From assembly GCA_015680685.1 (NCBI GenBank), contig MNCI01001451.1, positions 99,456 to 163,455 of the forward strand: a stretch of 64,000 nt of DNA, in the 5' to 3' direction. A program made the position numbers and the translations under genes. Shown here piece by piece: positions 57,631-64,000 of this stretch (the stretch's first letter is position 1; each line of letters opens with the position of its first letter). Origin of the DNA: Gnetum montanum (taxonomy: Eukaryota; Streptophyta; Gnetopsida; Gnetales; Gnetaceae). Below the pieces are notes generated by a model, which ran no database searches, had not been told where the DNA came from, and saw only the letters and a list, made by a program, of their open reading frames with translations.

Positions 57631-58499
57631 AGGAAGTTGTAGCTTATACATAAAGTTAGAAGAAAATCATGCTAACATTGGCATGTGTAAATATTACAAA
57701 TATTGCTTTTATAAGCAATAGCCTATATAATAATAATAATTTTTGTAAAATAAATCCAAGATCTCCTAATTTATTTTAATTATTTTATTTAGGACTAAAG
57801 TCGTTAAGCCCTAGTAATTCTTGTGAAAGTAATAAAATGGATACTAACTAAATACCCCCTTTTAGTTACATAAATATCCCGAAAATATCCCAAAAATACG
57901 TTTTTTCTTTTTCTCAATGCAATATGTATATCTAACATTATGCATATCTAAATTAATTAATTTTAATTTAATTTTTCTGTGTTCTAGTTAAGGGGACCTT
58001 TCTTAAAATAGCTGAAACTCAAGGTATCATTGATGCAGAGCTTACGACAGTTTTGTCCTCTGTTTTTCCATCCCTTCTTCCTTGATTTTCTCGTAAAACA
58101 AGTGGTTGCAGCTGCATTTGACATCTGGAACAATGCTGTCTCCATTTTTTTCTAACAGCACCATCGAAATAGCGTCGGCAGTGGCATCAGCTCTAGTTTG
58201 TTTTAACCAAAGGAGGTAACATGTTGATGTTACCTTCATCTTGACGGACAAACATTCAGCGCAATTCCAGCATCCACTAGAATCATTCATTACCTTGCCC
58301 ACACGTACGTTCAGTTTCTAGCTCACCTTTTTATTCATATACGTATTCTTGAATTGCTATTTAAATTATGCGTGATGGAAATATCCAAGAAAGCAGCGGC
58401 AAACAAGAACAGATCAATAATGTGGGCTTTTCTGATGGTTACTGGTCCCGTAGAGGATTCTAAACTCTGTTGTTTGCACCACGCATCTGTCTGCTAATC

Positions 58500-58850
58500 T
58501 CAAGCATGTCTCTCAAAGTTCTGAGACAAGCATGTCATTTTCACAACGATGATTCTTCGCGGTGGCATCGGTGCTTGCAACAGCATCTCCAGGCTGCCGG
58601 GATGAAGCAGGTCACCCACATTCATCACTGGTGCAAAGAGAACCTCCCTTGCATGCGGATCCAAGGCCTGGGTGAGTGGCTCCACACCGTAGAAGTTGCC
58701 CTACTCAAGTAGGCCGCGGTTGAAGAAGATGGTTGTTGTTGCTGTTGCTGAGGAGGGGCTAAGGCCTTTGCATACTTGCGGCTGCGCATTTCCATACACG
58801 AACTCAGACAACCCCCAAATCGTTAGTTGCACGCGTCATTTATAGACTCT
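58500..58850 (-). pseudogene. Gene-like fragment with TATA box inside the 56633 insertion
   Basis: I do not recognise the product. On the minus strand a TATA-like CTATAAATGAC (about 58837-58848) is followed about 45 bases later by an ATG at 58795. It begins MEMRSRKYAKALAPP and then six Gln and PSSSTAAYLSR. A frame change then gives NFYGVEPLTQALDPHAREVL and PGSLEMLLQAPMPPRRIIVV before a stop near 58500. The piece is richer in G and C than its surroundings. FYGVEPL is weakly reminiscent of the end of BTB/KCTD-like domains, but that is not enough for a name. It could be a captured host gene fragment. Confidence 0.35.
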
Positions 58851-59619
58851 CTGCGGCCACTCCCTAACCCTCAAGAGCTCTAGCTTCGCAGCAACAAGTA
58901 GAAGCAACCAAACGTAGACAAAAGACATGGAAAAACACAGAGCGGAGGAATAAATTTGGATCTATCTGCAACGATTTGTGCAGGTAGGCAAGACAATAAC
59001 CCTAAGTCCTCCAATTTATAGCTGCCTCCACAGTGCCAGCACTAGCCCTGAGTGCTTGTGATGGTCTTTGGCTGCCAGTTTTTTGGAGAAAATAGTGCCG
59101 CAAATTCACAGGCTTGTTTAGCTTCAGAGCTTTCATGAACAAAAATGTTGGCCACGAAATTTTAGACGATTTATAGGAGAAATAACTTCACCCTGCACTG
59201 GACTGTTGAATTGGTGTTGCTTCGGAGATGTGCTTTCCCAAAATGAAATGGATACAAGACCAATTTGACTCGAGATGCTCTTTGATTTGGTATAGATTTA
59301 TATCATATAAATGATAAATTGAACTTCCTTCATAATAATGCTAGACTTTGGTTATGGAAAGCAGGCATTGAGATTATCAAGATAGGATATTCATCTGTAA
59401 AGCCCAGTGTATCATAATATATTTATATATCTGTATTGCTGCCCTGTAAAATGCAATGCTCAGAGATTTATAAGCTTACTATAGAAATAGAAAAGAATGC
59501 TATTGTTGACTTATTCTTTTCCTCTCAAACTGAAATTTTTGCCACTTTTCCAAAAACTCTTAACCAATTTAACCCTGCCAACCTGTTCCATGAAATGGCC
59601 AAAATGTGCCAACAGGTAC

Positions 59620-61100
59620 CATCATCACTGACCAAAATAGCCTTCTTTCATATTTAAGGAGCATTTTAAAGCCTTATTTACCACTACCTCCATGGATATC
59701 TCATCATTCAAGGTCACTACTCTTAATTAACCTAGTGTAGTTAATACTATGTTACAAATTTAGAAGCTTATGTTACTCAGGTTGAGCTTCAATAGGGTTA
59801 TTTTAAACTAAGGTCTGGGAAGGTTCCTGGTTATGATGGTTTCTTATTAAATTTTTTCAAAATCATTGGAATTTGGTTGGCAATGATCTATTCCAAATCA
59901 TCAAAGAGGCTACCCTTATTGGTTCCCTAGGGCCAAATTTAAATAAAGGGATTATTCATCTTCTCCTTAAATTTGGGGATCCTACTTGTATCTTCAATTG
60001 GTGACCCATCACTCTTCTTAATGTGGTTTATAAAATATGGGCCAAGTGCTTAGCCTTACATTTGAAGAAAATTCTTTGTCATATTATATTACCCTAGCAA
60101 ACAGGCTTTGTTCTTGGTTGATACATTTTAAATAATGTGGTTATATTGGAAGGTCTTTAGTGGGTGGAGGATAATGGTCAAGATATTCTCTTAATGAGGT
60201 TTGATTATGCATAGGCATACAACAATATTAAGTGGGACTTCATTATACAAACCATGGCTAAACTAGGTTTTGGGTCCAAGTCCCTACATATAATGAAATA
60301 TTTATTCTCAGATGCTACTACAAGAATAGCTACTACCTTTGGTATCACTTCTCTCTTCTCTATCAATAGGTCAGTGAGGTATAAATGTCCTCTTACCCCT
60401 TACCTGTTCATCATCACAGTTGAATTTCTCTGTCATCTATTAAATTATGAATTTTTTCATAATTATTGGAATCTAGTTGGCAATGATCTATTCCAGATCA
60501 TCAAAGAGGCTACCCTTACTAGTTCCCTAGGGCCTTATTTAAATCAAGGGATTATTCATCTTCTCCTTAAATTTGGGGAGCCTACTTGTATCTCCAATTG
60601 GTGATCCATCACTCTTTTTAATGTGGTTTATAAAATATGGGCCAAGTGCTTAGCCTTACATTTGAAGAAAGTTCTTTGCCATATTATATCACCCCAGCAA
60701 ACAGGCTTTGTTCTTGGTTGATACATTTTAAATAATGTGGTCACTACCTTGGAAGGTCTTCAGTGGGTGAAGGATGATGGTTAGGAGATTCTCTTAATGA
60801 GGCTTGATTATGTAGAGGCCTATGACAATATTAAGTGGGACTTCATTATATAGACCATGACTAAACTAGGTTTTGGTGCTATTGAAAGAATAGCTACTAC
60901 CTTTGGTATCACTTCTTCCTTCTCTATCTAGAGGTCAGTGAGGTAGGAATGGCCTCTTACCCCTTACCTATTCATCATCACAATTGACTTTCTATATCAT
61001 CTATTAAATTCTGATATTCAAAATAATGTTATCACCAGGGTTCATCTCTCTTCCCCTCAACATCCACTTCTTAATATGCATTTCACCAATAACTCATTTT
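59620..61100 (+). pseudogene. LINE reverse transcriptase, broken and internally duplicated
   Basis: Plus strand. GKVPGYDGF (about 59820) is followed by the block NVVYKIWAKCLALHLKK, QTGFVLG, YILNNVV and LEGL. Then come KWDFII, LGFGSKSL and PLTPYLFIITVEF, the standard L1-type RT order. A 600-bp unit (about 59846-60445) is then repeated in tandem (to about 61010), so these blocks occur twice. The catalytic box, normally FADDS, appears once after the second copy as FTNNS (61082-61093), so both Asp residues are lost. Several TGA/TAG stops. RT would prime on nicked DNA at the target site. Confidence 0.8.
59846..61010 (+). repeat. 600-bp tandem duplication in LINE RT
   Basis: CAATGATCTATTCCA occurs at 59881 and 60481, and ATACATTTTAAATAATGTGG at 60121 and 60721, both exactly 600 bases apart. 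After about 60870 the second copy has a deletion of about 40 bases, so later matches are 560 apart. The copies differ at a modest number of sites. Confidence 0.95.
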
Positions 61101-62990
61101 TTCTCATTCAAAACACTGTTGTTAATTTGTAGAACTCTTATCTTGGGTGGAGCAATATTGCTCTCTCTTTCTAGCTTCACTATTAATTGGAATAGATCTT
61201 TTGTTTATAGTTTTAACAATAATTATAGTCATTTCCCCAACTATAATTGTACACTTATTCAGGACCAAGATATCGATAATATTTTGGGGATTCCCTTTTG
61301 TTTTAAAGATTTTACTTCAATCCTTTGGAAGCAAGTAATTTCTTGGATTCACAAGAAAATTGGAAAATGGAAGACTAAACCCCTCACTCTTGGAGGTAAG
61401 TACCTTGTCTATAAATTTGTTTGTGCTTCTACTCATGTGTATTTTTCTTTGTGCTAGGCTTCCTCCCAAGTTGCTTATTAGAAGCTAGAATGATTATTTT
61501 GGGACTGCATATGGTCATCTAAAGACTTCCAAAAAGGTTTTCATCATGTTGCTTGGAATATTGTTACTCTTCCTAAGAATAAAGGTGGTTTAGGCCTTTT
61601 TAATTCTTTTAAGTGATTAGTCTAGCATCTAGATGCCCTTGACATTATTTGGAGTCTCCTCCAATTAAGGCTTTGACAAGAATTTCCCAAAAATAATCCT
61701 TTTTGGAAAGGAATCCATTTCGTTAATTAGATCCTCTCTACTCATATTATCATCATTTTTGGGTCTCATGTCTTCAAAAGCATTTTCCCTTGGTGGTTAC
61801 CCCTGTCACTGGCTCCTCTTGCCACTATGAATGCTAAGGTAGCTACTTCTTGGTATTAGAAGAGAGTTATTTCTCTTAGTTGCCTTCATCTCACAAACCA
61901 ATGGATTTCTTGGAAAGTATCCGAAAATTTGAATATGGCTTCCAAAGTAATGGACCACTGCTTGGATTGAGTTTATAATTTTATTCATCAATATTTGCAA
62001 CTAGATGTTTTGGTACAAAGTATTTTTCAAGGCCTCTAGTGGACTAATGGGTCAAAACTTCAGCTTTATAAGTTACATGTACCCTTTCAACTATTGCATG
62101 ATTCCTCAATTGTCATTCAACAATGTAATAGGTCTTGGAAGAAACAAGAGTCTGAGGAATTCTAGATCTCCCTCTTCAAAGGGATTTGAAAACTTCCAAC
62201 TCTTCCTAAAATTCAATAATTTCTTTGGTGTCTTCTTCATCAAGGCTTACCCATTGGCAAACACCTTGAATACCTTGGGATTCATACTCCTAATTGTTCT
62301 CTTTATGGTAGAATAGAGGATTTTGTTCATGTTTTTTTGACATTGCCCTTTTGGTCAGCATACATAGGGATGGGCTTCCAAAGTTATCCCATCATGTAAA
62401 CTTTCTTAAGATGATGTTAGGTTTGGCTTTTTGCCTACCACTGTTGTGTATTTCAAATTTCTCTAAAAGGTTATTAGGCCCATTGTTCTATATTTTATTT
62501 GGAAACACATATGTACTATTGTTTTTCAGAGTATTGAATATTCAAATATCTATTATCTGACTATTATGGAGAAATTGCAAATCATCCACCTTATTCACTT
62601 CCAAATCCTATCTCAAGCGTCAAAGATCAAATTGGACATTAATGAGTTGATTTATCTATTGCAGTCTTGGGGCAAATCCATGAGTCCAAGCAACCTTCTT
62701 CAACAGGAATCACTACATAGGAGTCTCTCTTCATAATTTTGGATGTTATCTGCCACTCTTCTTCTTCTCCCATTTTTAGTTGATCCTTGGTGGAAGGTAG
62801 ATCTCTAGATTGTATTCCTCCCTCTTGGGATTAGTTGTTGTAAGGATGTTTCCTTGCATAACATCCATAGTTCATTAAGTTTCTCTTATATGTTTGTTTC
62901 TTTATATATCTAGTTTATATGGCTTGATGTTGAATATGTATTTGATGCTCCTTTACTATTAATAAAACTCACTTTTTGGGGTCCAACACC
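61101..62990 (+). pseudogene. LINE ORF2 C-terminal region and 3' end
   Basis: After the RT palm the frame keeps IPFCFKDFTSILWKQVISWI and HKKIGKWKTKPLTLGGKYLV (61285-61400), a typical L1 thumb stretch (KLxxWKxxxLSxGGRxxLI). Near 62190-62340, across a frame change, comes FLWCLLHQGLPIGKHLE and CSLYGRIEDFVHVFLTLPF. This is a degraded form of the zinc-binding zf-RVT domain, with the second Cys as Tyr. The 3' end carries TAATAAAACTCAC (about 62965). No RNase H was recognised. Confidence 0.65.
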
Positions 62991-63553
62991 CCTCCACATG
63001 GTTCACCCCAATTCCCCAACCCCTCGTGCCTCCCGCACAAGGTTGAAATTTTAGAATTTAATAATATACGTTTTCCTCATTATGATAAAATATTTTGCCT
63101 GTATACCTAGTAATTTTATAGGTTTTATTTACAAATTAACCTGTATAATACGGTTTGAAACAAATTCCATGCCTGTTACACATGGTGCCATATCAGCGAA
63201 ACAAAGCTTAGCCTATGAGCACTGGTATCAGTAATACAAAGCTTAGCCTGTAAGCACTGGCAACCGGGAAGCGGAATTTTTGCTGTGATGAGAGTCATGA
63301 AGTCACACAGAATTGCATACCGACAAAACAAAAATATTGTTGTGATGAAAGCAATGATGTCATACAGAAATGCAGATTAACAAAGAAAATGAATGGCTCT
63401 CTGATCTATCACTCGCTCCATGTGTGCCTGTACGCCACTGGAGGATAATAAAATTTTGTTAATAATAGAGAATGGGCATTGCAGAGTCTCCTCTATCTAG
63501 GATATAAATCTCTCAGATCTGCAAACATTTTGGAGCAAGCTAGCTAAGCAGCC
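62991..63553 (+). promoter_or_regulatory. Upstream region of the UGT gene
   Basis: Non-coding. GGATATAAATC contains a TATA-like TATAAAT at 63503-63509, about 45 bases before the ATG, a fitting distance for a short leader. GCCATGGTG around the ATG is a good plant start context. A repeated text AAGCTTAGCCT.TGAGCACTGG (about 63207 and 63240) marks a short direct repeat. The stretch 62995-63045 is C-rich. Confidence 0.5.
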
Positions 63554-64000
63554 ATGGTGCAACCTGAAGAGAGAACAATCCAAAAAGCCAACAACAGAAG
63601 TAGGAGGAAAGTAATCATATTTCCTGCAGTAGGAATGGGGCAATTTATACTGATGATGGAGCTAGCCAAAAGACTCTGTTCTTATCATCAACTATCTGTC
63701 ATAGTGATAATGACGGAGTGGAGTGTTCCGCAGCAGTTTATCACGAATTACAGTAGCCCCCTAGCTTTCAACGATGAAGAAATAATCTTCAAGCAGTTGC
63801 CGTCGCCCAAAATTCATCACGACCAAGAAATCTCAATCTTGGAGAAAATGGATTTGCTGCAGGAGAAGACAAAGCCTCTACTAGAGGAAGCTCTACATTG
63901 TGAAACATAAGAGTCCCATGGTGGTAATGCTTTCACTGGATCGGGATCCGGAGAGGCTTTTGCCAGAGGGATTTGCCAGGAGGACCAAGAATAGGGACCT
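63554..64000 (+). pseudogene. UDP-glycosyltransferase (GT1 family), 5' part, probably a pseudogene
   Basis: The frame from 63554 encodes 118 residues ending at a TAA (63908-63910). VIIFPAVGMGQFILMMELAK fits the first strand and helix of plant family 1 glycosyltransferases, which move sugar from UDP-sugar to small molecules in the cytosol. The conserved catalytic His (GxGHxxP) is Gln here (codon 30, 63641-63643). After the stop, another frame reads PMVVMLSLDRDPERLLPEGF followed by ARRTKNRD (to 64000). This corresponds to the LPEGFxxRTKxRG block that normally lies about 200 residues further on. The middle of the enzyme therefore seems deleted. The gene runs off the window, so the signature motif cannot be seen. 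Sugar acceptor unknown. Confidence 0.7.

Larger units (their letters stand above)
56633..59614. mobile_element. LTR-type insertion of 2982 bp with GGTAC duplication, carrying a gene-like segment
   Basis: The ends read TGTTGGCA and TGCCAACA, an exact 8-bp inverted pair, and the flanks are GGTAC on both sides (56628-56632 and 59615-59619). Removing the segment restores LINE ORF2 text from SSDGT into IITDQNSLL. TG...CA ends and a 5-bp duplication are typical of LTR retrotransposons. I see no second internal LTR, no primer site and no retroelement protein. It may be a solo long LTR or a large non-autonomous element that picked up host DNA. The sequence gap at 56911-57053 may hide key parts. Confidence 0.75.
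44995..62990 (+). mobile_element. L1-type LINE, split by two insertions
   Basis: Plus-strand order is ORF1 (44995-45134 and 54775-55400), endonuclease (55411-about 56200), linker (to 56632), RT (59620-about 61100), a downstream zinc-finger-like region (about 62170-62340) and a 3' end with TAATAAAACTCAC near 62970. Element D (45135-54769) interrupts ORF1 and another insertion (56633-59614) interrupts ORF2. Without these the element is about 5.5-6 kb, usual for plant L1 elements. No poly(A) tail or target duplication was identified. Confidence 0.8.

Noticed and set aside
58470-58712. An 80-residue plus-strand frame over the gene-like fragment
   Set aside because: The minus strand has the better TATA-ATG arrangement and a more protein-like composition, so the plus frame is taken as its shadow.
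1-64000. CRISPR-like array
   Set aside because: The tandem repeats found (13, 24-26, 65, 81 and 600 bp) have no regular unique spacers, and this is eukaryotic nuclear DNA.

Overview
The window is a stretch of plant nuclear DNA made almost entirely of decayed retrotransposons, with one recognisable host gene fragment (a UDP-glycosyltransferase, UGT) at the far right edge. There are no long intact reading frames, the DNA is AT-rich, plant Ty3/gypsy, Ty1/copia and L1-type LINE lineages are nested in each other, and many stops look like CGA, CAG or CAA codons turned into TGA, TAG or TAA. That fits a large, heavily methylated, repeat-rich seed-plant genome. A conifer or other gymnosperm is my best guess, but the species cannot be named from sequence alone.

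Left block (1-19000). Element A (1-8074, minus strand) is an Athila-like Ty3/gypsy element. It has matching LTRs, a tRNA-type primer site and a broken gag, but no recognisable pol. Where other cargo would sit it carries a broken second gene (about 468-3240) that resembles the plant-transposon-protein family with a coiled-coil tail, behind an LTR-like promoter segment. A landed in a copia element E (8075-about 11740, minus), which is also split by a related solo LTR (8757-9587, target duplication GATGT). From 12131 to 14940 I see only AT-rich DNA. A second Ty3/gypsy gag-protease relic H (15300-17699, minus) is split by a different solo LTR (16201-16775, duplication TAATT) and followed by a roughly 0.5 kb tandem duplication.

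Middle block (19000-44800). Element B (about 19268-30049, minus) is a second Athila-like element, truncated after protease. Its gag is split by element C (21779-28604, plus), a complete but dead chromodomain-bearing Ty3/gypsy chromovirus with 563/565 bp LTRs, TCCTC target duplications, PBS, gag, protease, RT, RNase H, integrase, chromodomain and PPT. From 30050 to 36000 the DNA is non-coding and low-complexity, with small tandem and inverted repeats. Then come a copia 3' end (36050-36710, minus), a chromovirus-type gag relic F (38858-40245, plus) and an Athila-like gag relic G (42430-43740, plus).

Right block (44800-64000). An old L1-type LINE (about 44995-62990, plus) is opened twice: in ORF1 by the full-length Athila-like element D (45135-54769, minus, duplication ATCAC/ATCAT), and in ORF2 by a 2982 bp insertion bounded by TGTTGGCA...TGCCAACA with GGTAC duplications (56633-59614). 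That insertion holds a 143-base assembly gap and a gene-like piece with its own TATA box. The LINE RT also has a 600 bp internal tandem duplication. Beyond it lies the 5' part of the UGT gene (63554-63910), whose catalytic histidine is replaced and whose frame breaks, so it looks like a pseudogene.

Insertion order follows from the nesting: LINE before D and before the 56633 insertion; B before C; E before A and before the 8757 solo LTR; H before the 16201 solo LTR. No tRNA, rRNA or CRISPR was seen.
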